Origin: Vogesella mureinivorans | Lineage (GTDB): Bacteria > Pseudomonadota > Gammaproteobacteria > Burkholderiales > Chromobacteriaceae | Direction of reading: 5' to 3' | NCBI RefSeq assembly: GCF_007644035.1 | Contig: NZ_VMTV02000577.1 | Location: 124,001-188,000 of the forward strand | Length of the DNA stretch: 64,000 nucleotides | Shown: positions 8,899 to 16,234 of the stretch, piece after piece | Layout of the letters: every line of letters begins with the position of its first letter | Position numbering within the stretch: position 1 is the stretch's first letter | The notes under the pieces: generated by a model | Seen by the model: only the letters and a program-made list of their open reading frames with translations | Told to the model about the DNA's origin: nothing | Database searches by the model: none | Program-made: the position numbers and the translations under genes

Positions 8899-9786
8899 AT
8901 GTTGTCTGTTCGCCGTTTTGCCGCCCTGTCCCTGCTGGCAGGCCTGGCCGCCTGCACCACGCCTACTTCTGCCCCGGTCGTGCAACAACCCGTGCCCAAA
9001 CCCAAGATCGCCTTTGCGCTGGGTGGCGGTGCCGCCAAGGGCTTTGCCCACGTGGGGGTGATTCGCGTGCTGGAGCAAAATGGCATCAAGGCCGACATCG
9101 TCACCGGCACCAGCGCCGGCAGCATCGTGGGCGCCATCTACGCCAGCGGGGTGGACGGCGAAGCGCTGCGCTTTCGCGCCATGCGCATCAACGAAGACGA
9201 CCTGAAAGACTTTACCTTCTCCACCAGCGGCTTCCTCAAGGGCGAGAAGTTGGCCGCCTTGGTGAACCAGCAGGTAGACGGCAAGCGCATCGAGCAGCTG
9301 CCGCGCAAATTCGGCGCCGTGGTCACCGACCTGGATAGCGGCGCCCGCGTGGTGCTGAAAAGCGGCGACACCGGCAACGCGGCCCGTGCTTCGGCCGCCA
9401 TCCCCAATGTGTTCCAGCCGGTCACCATCAATGGCCGCCGCTACGTGGACGGTGGCCTGGTGAGCCCGGTACCGGTGATTGCCGCCCGTGAAATGGGCGC
9501 CGACATCGTTATCGCCGTAGACATCTCGGCCAAGCCCACCGGCAAGGCCAGCAGCGGCTTTCTGAGCCTGCTGGACCGCAGCCTGAACATCATGAACCTG
9601 ACCGCGCTGAATCTGGAGCTGAAACAGGCCGACGTGGTGCTGCGCCCGGCCGTGCTGCACATCGGCGCCGCCGACTTTGACGAACGCGCCAGCGCCATTG
9701 CCGAAGGCGAAAAAGTGGCCCGCGCCATGCTGCCGCAGGTGAAAGCCGCCATCGATAACTGGGTAAAACGCAAGCGTGCTGCCTAA
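8899..9786 (+). CDS. Patatin-like phospholipase lipoprotein (first of tandem pair)
   Basis: A 295-aa protein with a lipoprotein signal (lipobox LAAC, residues ~15-18), so probably membrane-anchored. The patatin domain has the oxyanion loop GGGAAKGFAHVG, the nucleophile motif GTSAGS and the catalytic-dyad aspartate in DGGLVSPVPV, matching bacterial RssA-like serine hydrolases that act on acyl esters. Its substrate is unknown. The next gene is a close paralogue; long DNA blocks (for example around 9018-9075 versus 10024-10081) differ by only one or two bases. It follows bioC by 11 bp and may be read through from it. Confidence 0.9.
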   Translation: MLSVRRFAALSLLAGLAACTTPTSAPVVQQPVPKPKIAFALGGGAAKGFAHVGVIRVLEQNGIKADIVTGTSAGSIVGAIYASGVDGEALRFRAMRINEDDLKDFTFSTSGFLKGEKLAALVNQQVDGKRIEQLPRKFGAVVTDLDSGARVVLKSGDTGNAARASAAIPNVFQPVTINGRRYVDGGLVSPVPVIAAREMGADIVIAVDISAKPTGKASSGFLSLLDRSLNIMNLTALNLELKQADVVLRPAVLHIGAADFDERASAIAEGEKVARAMLPQVKAAIDNWVKRKRAA

Positions 9787-10783
9787 GCCCCTGCAGCGCA
9801 GCCTGCGCGCCCTGGCCCCGCTGCTGTTGGCCGCGTGTAGCAGCGTGGCACCGCCGGCTGCCCAGCCGCCTGCCGGTACGCTGCCCGCTACCCCGGCCAG
9901 CGCCCCGGTAGCCGAGGTGCCGCCAGCCGTGCCGGTGGCTCCGGCCAAACCCGTTGCGGCCAACCCTGCACCGGCCAAGCCTGCCGCGCCAAAAGTGGTG
10001 CGCAAACCGCGCATCGCCCTGGCGCTGGGTGGCGGTGCCGCCAAGGGCTTTGCCCACGTGGGCGTGATTCGCGTGCTGGAGCAGCAGGGCATCGTGCCCG
10101 ACATCATCACTGGCACCAGCGCCGGTAGCGTGGTGGGTGCCATCTACGCCAGCGGTATCAGCGCCGACAAGCTGCGCCGCCGCGCGCTGGCGCTGAACGA
10201 AGACGAGCTGAAAGACTTCAGCCTGTCCGGTGGCGGCTTTCTGAAGGGCGACAAGCTGGCGGCCATGGTGAACCGCGAGGTTGGCCGCAAGCGCATCGAG
10301 CAGCTACCGCGCACCTTCGCTGCGGTGGCCACCGACTTTGACAGCGGTGCACGCGTGGTTTTCCGTAGTGGTGACACCGGCACCGCCGTGCGCGCCTCGG
10401 CCGCCATTCCCAATGTGTTCCAGCCGGTCACCATCCGTGGTCGCCGCTACGTGGACGGCGGCCTGGTGAGCCCGGTGCCGGTCAGCGCCGCGCGCGAGCT
10501 GGGCGCGGATATCGTCATTGCCGTGGACATCACCGCCAAGCCGGCGCAGCGCAAAAGCGGCGTGCTGGGCACCTTCGACCAAAGCCTGTCCATCATGACC
10601 CAGGCCGCGCTGGCCAACGAGCTCAAAGGCGCCGACGTCATCCTGCGCCCGCAGGTACTGGGCCTGGGCGCCGCCGACTTCGACCAGCGCCGCCGTGCCA
10701 TGCGCGAAGGCGAAAAAGTTGGCAAGCAAGGCATCACCGCCATTCGCCGCGCCATTGCCGCCTGGCAGCAGCGCCAGCGTTAA
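9776..10783 (+). CDS. Patatin-like phospholipase lipoprotein (second of tandem pair)
   Basis: A 335-aa paralogue of the preceding gene, with a longer Pro/Ala/Lys-rich linker (about residues 25-75) between lipobox LAAC and the catalytic domain. It keeps GGGAAKGFAHVG, GTSAGS and DGGLVSPVPV, so it should be active. The GTG start at 9776 overlaps the end of the upstream gene by 11 bp. Two copies of the dispersed repeat lie inside (9955-9964 in the linker, 10280-10289). The linker suggests the catalytic domain is held away from the membrane; whether the two paralogues differ in substrate cannot be told. Confidence 0.88.
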   Translation: MLPKPLQRSLRALAPLLLAACSSVAPPAAQPPAGTLPATPASAPVAEVPPAVPVAPAKPVAANPAPAKPAAPKVVRKPRIALALGGGAAKGFAHVGVIRVLEQQGIVPDIITGTSAGSVVGAIYASGISADKLRRRALALNEDELKDFSLSGGGFLKGDKLAAMVNREVGRKRIEQLPRTFAAVATDFDSGARVVFRSGDTGTAVRASAAIPNVFQPVTIRGRRYVDGGLVSPVPVSAARELGADIVIAVDITAKPAQRKSGVLGTFDQSLSIMTQAALANELKGADVILRPQVLGLGAADFDQRRRAMREGEKVGKQGITAIRRAIAAWQQRQR

Positions 10784-10848
10784 GGGCGGGCTTTACGGCA
10801 GCGGGCCCGTCGGGCAAGCTGCCGTTTTCCTTACCGCATGCCATAACC

Positions 10849-11532
10849 ATGTCCGCCTACCGCATCCTGCTGGCCGAAGACGAGCCGGCCATCGCCGATA
10901 CCCTGCTGTTCGCGCTGCAACGCGAGGGCTGGCAGGTGCGGCACTGCACGCTGGCGCGTGATGCCGAAGCGGCGCTGGCGAGCGACCCGCCGCAGCTGCT
11001 TATCCTGGATATCGGCCTGCCGGACGACAGCGGCCTGGCGCTGCTGGGCCGTTTGCGCCGCCACAGCGAGCTGCCGGTGATGCTGCTGACCGCCCGCGCC
11101 GACGAGGTAGACCGCGTGCTGGGGCTGGAGCTGGGTGCCGACGATTACGTGGTAAAGCCGTTCAGCCCGCGCGAGGTGGTAGCGCGGGTGCGCGCCATCC
11201 TCAAACGCAGCCAGCCCGCTGCGGTACCTGCGGCCAACCCTGGCAGCCTGTTTTGCCACGAGGCCGCGGCGCGGCGCATCCGCTTTGCCGGGCAGACGCT
11301 GGCACTGACACCGTCTGAATACCGCCTGCTGGCGCTGCTGCTGGGGCGGCCTGGGCAAGTGTTCAGCCGCAGCCAGCTGCTGGACGCGCTGGGCGAGGCG
11401 GCGGAAGACAGCTTCGAGCGCACCATCGACAGCCACATCAAGAGCCTGCGCGCCAAGCTGCGCCAGGTGCGCGCCGACCTTGACCCCATCGTGACCCACC
11501 GTGGCTTCGGCTACGCGCTGGAGGCAGGCTGA
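10849..11532 (+). CDS. creB: CreB-type response regulator
   Basis: A 227-aa OmpR-family regulator: receiver domain (1-~120) with the phospho-acceptor Asp54 in LILDIGLPDDSG and the conserved Lys in DDYVVKPFSPREV, then a winged-helix DNA-binding domain ending in THRGFGYALE. Wording such as DEVDRVLGLELGADDYVVKPFSPREV closely follows E. coli CreB. It overlaps creC by one base and is followed by creD, the standard creBCD order. CreBC responds to growth on fermentable carbon in minimal medium and, in some bacteria, to penicillin-binding-protein inhibition. Confidence 0.9.
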   Translation: MSAYRILLAEDEPAIADTLLFALQREGWQVRHCTLARDAEAALASDPPQLLILDIGLPDDSGLALLGRLRRHSELPVMLLTARADEVDRVLGLELGADDYVVKPFSPREVVARVRAILKRSQPAAVPAANPGSLFCHEAAARRIRFAGQTLALTPSEYRLLALLLGRPGQVFSRSQLLDALGEAAEDSFERTIDSHIKSLRAKLRQVRADLDPIVTHRGFGYALEAG

Positions 11533-12986
11533 TGCGCTTTTCCTGGCGCATTTTTGCGGGGTACTTCCTGCTGCTGGGCTTGCTGGCCGCCTACGTGGTG
11601 AGCGTGGTGCGCGACGAGATCAAGCCGGCGATGCGGCGCTCGGCCGAGGCCGTGCTGCTGGACACCGCCAACCTGCTGGCCGAGATGGTGCAGCCGGACA
11701 TGGTGGCCGGCCGGCTGGACGATGGCCGCCTGGCGGCCACGCTGCAGCGCTTTGCTGCCCGCCAGCCGCAGGCCGAGGTGTGGGGCGTGCGCCAGGATCA
11801 CACCCAGCTGCGCGTTTACCTGACCGACGCGCGCGGCGTGGTGCTGCTGGATTCCGCCGGCCAGGCGGTGGGGCAGGACTACAGCCGCTGGCGCGATGTG
11901 GCGCTGACGCTGCGTGGCCAGTACGGTGCGCGCAGCACGCTGGCCGATGCGGCCAACCCCTTGTCTACCGTGATGTACGTGGCGGCGCCGGTGCGCGACG
12001 GCCAGCGCATTATCGGGGTGCTCACCGTGAGCCGGCCCAATCTGGCCATGCAGCCGCATATCGAGCGCAGCGAAGCCAAGCTGGGGCGGCTGATCGGCGT
12101 GGTGCTGTTGGCCGCACTACTGCTGGGCGCGCTGTTTTCGTGGTGGCTTAGCCGCGGCATTACCCGCCTCACGCGCTTTGCCGACAGCGTGAGCGCCGGG
12201 GGCAGCGAAGCGGTGCCGCACTTTGCCGCCAACCGCGAGCTGGACACGCTGGCGCAGGCGCTGGGCCGCATGCGTAGCGAGCTGGACGGCAAGGCTTACG
12301 TGGAGCACTACGTACACGACCTGACCCACGAGCTGAAGTCGCCGCTGGCCGGCCTGCGTGCCTCGGCCGAGCTGCTGCAGGACGACTTGCCACCTGCCGA
12401 GCGTGTGCGTTTTCTGCGCCATATCGATAGCGAAAGCGTGCGTTTGCAGCAGATCGTGGACCACCTGCTGCAGCTGGCGTCGCTAGAGGCCACCGGCCGA
12501 CTGAAGCAGCCGCAGCCGCAGCCGCTTACCGAGCTGCTGGCCGGCGAGCTGCAGGCGCTGGCACCGCAGCTGGGGGCACGCCGCGTGACGCCAGCGGCCA
12601 CGCTGCCGCAGGCCACGGTGGCCGGCGATGCCTTTCTGCTGCGCCAGGCGCTGCGCAATATCCTGCAGAACGCCATCGACTTTACCGCCGACGACGGTGC
12701 CATCACCCTGCAATTACAGCCGGTAGACAGCAGCTGGCAGCTGCACATTGCCAATGACGGCCCACCGGTACCGGACTACGCGCTGCCGCGGCTGTTCGAC
12801 CGCTTCTACTCGCTGCCGCGCCCGCAGGGGCCGAAAAGCAGCGGCCTGGGCCTGGCGCTGACGCGCACCATCGTGCAGCTGCACGGTGGCGACATCACGC
12901 TGGCCAACCAGTCGCCGGGCGTGTGCGTCACGCTGCAGCTACCGGCTGCCGATGCGGCCAACCCCTTGGCGCGCGTGCTGGGCTGA
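11532..12986 (+). CDS. creC: CreC-type sensor histidine kinase
   Basis: A 484-aa inner-membrane kinase. A transmembrane segment near residues 7-28, a periplasmic sensor region (~30-185), a second membrane segment (VVLLAALLLGALFSWWLS), a HAMP-like linker, then the kinase core. The phospho-acceptor is His266 in HDLTHELKSPLAG, and the ATPase domain has NILQNAIDFT and SSGLGLALTR. It pairs with CreB directly upstream (TGATG overlap). Two AAN-encoding and one LAA-encoding copies of the dispersed 10-mer lie in this gene (11948, 12953, 12107). The signal sensed is not visible from sequence. Confidence 0.9.
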   Translation: MRFSWRIFAGYFLLLGLLAAYVVSVVRDEIKPAMRRSAEAVLLDTANLLAEMVQPDMVAGRLDDGRLAATLQRFAARQPQAEVWGVRQDHTQLRVYLTDARGVVLLDSAGQAVGQDYSRWRDVALTLRGQYGARSTLADAANPLSTVMYVAAPVRDGQRIIGVLTVSRPNLAMQPHIERSEAKLGRLIGVVLLAALLLGALFSWWLSRGITRLTRFADSVSAGGSEAVPHFAANRELDTLAQALGRMRSELDGKAYVEHYVHDLTHELKSPLAGLRASAELLQDDLPPAERVRFLRHIDSESVRLQQIVDHLLQLASLEATGRLKQPQPQPLTELLAGELQALAPQLGARRVTPAATLPQATVAGDAFLLRQALRNILQNAIDFTADDGAITLQLQPVDSSWQLHIANDGPPVPDYALPRLFDRFYSLPRPQGPKSSGLGLALTRTIVQLHGGDITLANQSPGVCVTLQLPAADAANPLARVLG

Positions 12987-12999
12987 GCGGCCAGCCGTC

Positions 13000-13015
13000 T
13001 CCACACAACCTCCAC
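13000..13015 (+). promoter_or_regulatory. Candidate CreB binding site (cre-tag-like direct repeat) upstream of creD
   Basis: TCCAC (13000-13004), six bases, TCCAC (13011-13015). The known E. coli cre-tag and Aeromonas blr-tag are TTCAC-N6-TTCAC; this is the same layout with one base changed in each half. It is 71 bp before the creD ATG, in the only gap of the cre cluster that should carry a promoter. Assignment is inference from spacing and location. Confidence 0.5.
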
Positions 13016-13085
13016 ATGGTGTCCATGCTGCCTCGATGTCCCGGCGGCATGCTGCCCTCACGCTGACTGCTTGAGGGAGCACACA

Positions 13086-14468
13086 ATGAAAATGGGATGG
13101 AAAATGCTGGTATTGGCCGGCATGGGTTTACTGATGTTGCTGGCACTGGGCCTGGTACGCAGCCTGCTGGACGAGCGGCAGAGCCGCGCCGAGGAAGTAC
13201 AGCGCGAGATTGCGCAGTTCAGTGCGGGCGAACAAAACCTGAGCGGCCCCTATCTGGTGCTGCCCTACATCGTGAGGGTAGATAAGTGGCAGCCGGCGGA
13301 GGGCGGCAAGAGCGGGCGCTGGGCGCAAAGCGAAGAAAGCAAACAGCTGCTGCTCAGCCCAAGCCAGCTCACGGTAGACGGCAAGTTGGCCGTGGAGCTG
13401 CTCAAGCGTGGCCTGTTCGAGGCGCCGGTTTACCGCAGCCAGCTGCAGCTGGATGGGCAGTTCCACATACCGGCACTGGCCGCGTACGAAGAAACGCTCA
13501 GTAACGATACCGAGCGCCGCAGTACGCGCTGGGGCAAGCCGTATCTGGCGCTGGGGCTAAGCGATGTGCGTGGCATCCAGCAGCTGGCTGGCCAGGCCGG
13601 TGGCCAGGCGCTGGCGTTTGTACCGGGTGCCGGGCTGGCGCACAGCCCGCGTGGCGTACACGCGGCGGTGGCCTTGGCCGCCAGCGACGTGCTGAACGCC
13701 CAGGGGCAGGGGCTGTCGTTCCGTTTGGGCTTGCAGCTGGCGGGCAGCAGCGCGCTGCTGGTGGAGCCCGCTGGCGATAGCAGTACGGTGAACCTGGCGG
13801 GTAACTGGCCGCACCCCAGCTTTGCCGGTAATTTTGCGCCGCAAAGCCGTAGCGTGAACGCGCAGGGCTTTCGTGCCCGCTGGCAGACCAGCGAGCTGGC
13901 GACCGGTGGCAACCCCTGCCTGCAGGGCAAAAGCGGCTGCGAGCAGAACTGGGTAGGCCTGCGCCTGCTGGACCCGGTAGACCGCTACGTGCTGAACGAA
14001 CGCACCATGAAATACGCCGAGCTGTTTGTGTTGCTGATGATGGGCGGGGTGTTTTTGCTGGAGGTCATCAACCGGGTGTCGGTGCACCCGGTGCAGTACA
14101 CGCTGGTGATGCTGGGTTTGGCCATGTTCTTCCTGCTGACGTTGTCTTTGTCCGAGCACCTGGGCTTTGCCATGGCCTACTGGCTGGCGGCGCTGGCATC
14201 GGTACTCTTGCAGGGCGCATACGGCAGCAGTGTGCTGGGCAGCTGGCAGAGCGGCGGGGTATTTGCCGGCATGTTGGCCGCACTGTATGGCTTGCTGTTC
14301 ATGATTCTGCAGTCGCAGGACATGGCCTTGCTGATGGGTAGTATCAGCTTGTTTGCCCTGCTGGCGCTCACCATGTTCCTGACCCGCCGCATCGACTGGG
14401 GCAGCCTGGGCGGTAGCAGCAAACCGCCTGCCGTGACGGCAGACAGCCAGCAGACCGACGCGCAATAG
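13086..14468 (+). CDS. creD: CreD-type inner membrane protein
   Basis: A 460-aa membrane protein of the CreD family. One N-terminal membrane segment, a large periplasmic domain (~30-300) containing the family pattern GPYLVLPY, then five or six membrane helices in the C-terminal third (for example LFVLLMMGGVFLLEVINR and YTLVMLGLAMFFLLTLSLSEH). Start chosen at ATG 13086 with GAGGGAG upstream. CreD is the main target of CreBC in E. coli and its loss alters envelope integrity; its biochemical role is not known. It ends 6 bp from the convergent dinB stop. Confidence 0.88.
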   Translation: MKMGWKMLVLAGMGLLMLLALGLVRSLLDERQSRAEEVQREIAQFSAGEQNLSGPYLVLPYIVRVDKWQPAEGGKSGRWAQSEESKQLLLSPSQLTVDGKLAVELLKRGLFEAPVYRSQLQLDGQFHIPALAAYEETLSNDTERRSTRWGKPYLALGLSDVRGIQQLAGQAGGQALAFVPGAGLAHSPRGVHAAVALAASDVLNAQGQGLSFRLGLQLAGSSALLVEPAGDSSTVNLAGNWPHPSFAGNFAPQSRSVNAQGFRARWQTSELATGGNPCLQGKSGCEQNWVGLRLLDPVDRYVLNERTMKYAELFVLLMMGGVFLLEVINRVSVHPVQYTLVMLGLAMFFLLTLSLSEHLGFAMAYWLAALASVLLQGAYGSSVLGSWQSGGVFAGMLAALYGLLFMILQSQDMALLMGSISLFALLALTMFLTRRIDWGSLGGSSKPPAVTADSQQTDAQ

Positions 14469-14474
14469 GCCGGC

Positions 14475-15557
14475 CTAGCCCGGTGGCAACCGGCCGTGTT
14501 GTAGCGGCAGCTCCAGCTGCTGCATGGCGGGGTCGGCTTCTTGCAGCCGCACCCCCACGCCCAGCAGGCGTACCGCCTTGCCGCCGCGGGCGTAGCCGGT
14601 GTGCAGCAGCTGGCGGTAGTTGGCCGCATCCAGGCTGTGGCCGGCACATTCCACCGTGGTCTGGGTAAAGTCGGCAAACTTGATCTTGACGGTGAGCCCG
14701 CGAAAACGCGGGCTGCCGGTGCGTTCCAGCCGCTGCGCCAGCGTGGCCAGCAGGCCGGGTAGCTCGGCTTCGCAGCTGGCCAGGTCGGGCAGGTCGCGGG
14801 TGTAGGTTTCTTCCACGCTCACCGATTTGCGCTCGCGTTCCGGCTCTACCGCGCGGCTGTCCTGGCCGCGCGACAGCTCGTACAGCGTTTTGCCCAGCTT
14901 GCCGAAGCGGCGCAGCATGTCGGCCAGCGGCAGCTGTTGCAGGTCGCCACAGGTATAAAAGCCTTGCTGGCGCAGCTTGGTGGCGGTGACTTCGCCCACG
15001 CCCCATATTTTTTCTACCGGCAGCACGCGCACAAAGTCGGCGACCTCATCGGGCCGCACCAGAAACTGGCCGTCCGGCTTGCGCCAGTCGCTGGCGATTT
15101 TGGCCAGGAATTTGTTGGGGGCAATGCCGGCGGAGGCGGTAATGCCTACTTCGTTACGGATGGCGTCGCGGATGGCTTGTGCCATCAGGCTGGCGCTGCC
15201 CTGGCAGTGGGGTTGGCCGCTGACATCCAGGTAGGCTTCGTCCAGCGAGAGTGGCTCGATCAGCGTGGTGTAGCGCTGGTAGATGGCGTTCACCGCCTGG
15301 CTGGCGGCGCGGTAGCGGGCAAAATCCGGCGGGACGATCAGCAGCTGCGGGCATTGCCGTAGCGCCAGCGACGAGGGCATGGCGCTGCGCACGCCAAAGC
15401 GCCGTGCTTCGTAGTTGCAGGTGGCGATCACGCCGCGCTGGCCGGGCTGCCCGCCCACCGCCAGCGGTATGCCGCGCCAGGCGGGCTGGTCGCGCATTTC
15501 CACGGCGGCAAAAAAGCAGTCGCAGTCGATGTGGATGATCTTGCGTTGTACGCTCAA
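14475..15557 (-). CDS. dinB: DNA polymerase IV (DinB), Y-family
   Basis: Error-prone translesion polymerase, 360 aa. It opens with the catalytic aspartate block IIHIDCDCFFAAVE and has the second catalytic block SLDEAYLDVSG. The fingers contain YEARRFGVRSAMPS, and the thumb has helix-hairpin-helix wording IWGVGEVTATKLRQQG. The little-finger domain ends with QLELPL, close to a beta-clamp-binding QLxLPL motif, just before the end of the protein. No clear LexA box was found upstream. The stop is 6 bp from the convergent creD stop, with no room for a separate terminator. Confidence 0.95.
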   Translation of the reverse strand: MSVQRKIIHIDCDCFFAAVEMRDQPAWRGIPLAVGGQPGQRGVIATCNYEARRFGVRSAMPSSLALRQCPQLLIVPPDFARYRAASQAVNAIYQRYTTLIEPLSLDEAYLDVSGQPHCQGSASLMAQAIRDAIRNEVGITASAGIAPNKFLAKIASDWRKPDGQFLVRPDEVADFVRVLPVEKIWGVGEVTATKLRQQGFYTCGDLQQLPLADMLRRFGKLGKTLYELSRGQDSRAVEPERERKSVSVEETYTRDLPDLASCEAELPGLLATLAQRLERTGSPRFRGLTVKIKFADFTQTTVECAGHSLDAANYRQLLHTGYARGGKAVRLLGVGVRLQEADPAMQQLELPLQHGRLPPG

Positions 15558-15566
15558 AGCGCGGCC

Positions 15567-15872
15567 TTACTGCCCGTTGTCGGCGGCGCTGTGGTCGCTG
15601 TGGCCCAGGTGGCGCTCGGGGGCGATGCGGTCGCGCACGCGCTGTTTAAGCAGCTTGATGTCGGGGAAGCCGCCATCGGCAGCGCGATCCCAGACCTGTA
15701 CGCCATCCACATGCACGGTAAACACGCCACCGCTGCCGGGCTGTAGCGCCACTTCGCCGACGTCTTTTTCAAAGGTGGTAAGCAGTTCTTGCGCCATCCA
15801 GGCGGCGCGCAGCATCCAGCGGCAGCCGGTGCAATAGCGAATGGCAATACGGGGCAGGGCAGGGGTCGTCAT
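15567..15872 (-). CDS. Rdx/SelW-family CxxC protein
   Basis: A 101-aa small protein of the Rdx (SelT/SelW/SelH-like) family: IAIRYCTGCRWMLRAAWMAQELL near the N-terminus with the redox CxxC motif (CTGC), then GEVALQPGSGGVFTVHVDG and VWDRAADGGFPDIKLLKQRVRD. This is the cysteine form; no in-frame TGA is present. It is predicted to have a thioredoxin-like fold and a redox role, with substrate unknown. Start chosen at ATG 15872, giving the usual N-terminus; a TTG five codons upstream is possible. It lies 9 bp upstream of dinB on the same strand. Confidence 0.82.
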   Translation of the reverse strand: MTTPALPRIAIRYCTGCRWMLRAAWMAQELLTTFEKDVGEVALQPGSGGVFTVHVDGVQVWDRAADGGFPDIKLLKQRVRDRIAPERHLGHSDHSAADNGQ

Positions 15873-15876
15873 GAAG

Positions 15877-15886
15877 GTTGGCCGCA
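15877..15886 (+). repeat. GTTGGCCGCA repeat, non-coding
   Basis: Exact single copy 5 bp upstream of the Rdx gene start, outside any gene I accept. Confidence 0.7.
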
Positions 15887-15925
15887 ATGTGTGAAGAGGG
15901 CCATGGTAATGCTGATGGGGGGGCT

Positions 15926-16093
15926 TGCAAACTGCGGGGTGGGGGACGTTGCACCGCCGCCTTGATCCGCTACTTTCTGTGTTGTATGTGTTGTGGCTCC
16001 TGTGGAGCTCGTCTCTCCTCCATCACCCGGTCTTCTCTGGAAACCTGGCGCAATGCTTTGGGAGGCAGGGTGCAACGTGGGGGCCAGTTTGCA
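15926..16093. repeat. Interrupted inverted repeat (MITE-like) in a 360-bp gene-free gap
   Basis: The gap between the Rdx start and the next gene (about 15873-16234) holds no convincing gene. It contains TGCAAACTG (15926-15934) plus ACGTTGCACC (15946-15955), mirrored by GGTGCAACGT (16069-16078) plus CAGTTTGCA (16085-16093). The arms are about 30 and 25 bases and are perfect apart from their G- or C-rich centre. They enclose 113 bp with no long open frame. From about 16125 to 16230 the gap turns markedly AT-rich. This could be a miniature transposable element, a remnant, or a structured RNA; no transposase is nearby. Confidence 0.5.
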
Positions 16094-16234
16094 TCAAGTT
16101 GGCATGTCAGGCCAGCGTAGTGCTTGCTTGTCGGACAATATTGCGACGCACCATGTTACATCTAAGCAACGTTTGGTTTGCTATTGCTCGTAATTTTGTT
16201 TCAATAGGTATTAATTATGACAAGAGCGATGCAA

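Noticed and set aside
15926-16093. Integron attC site
   Set aside because: The arms do not carry the GTTRRRY/RYYYAAC cores in the required order, and no integrase is present.
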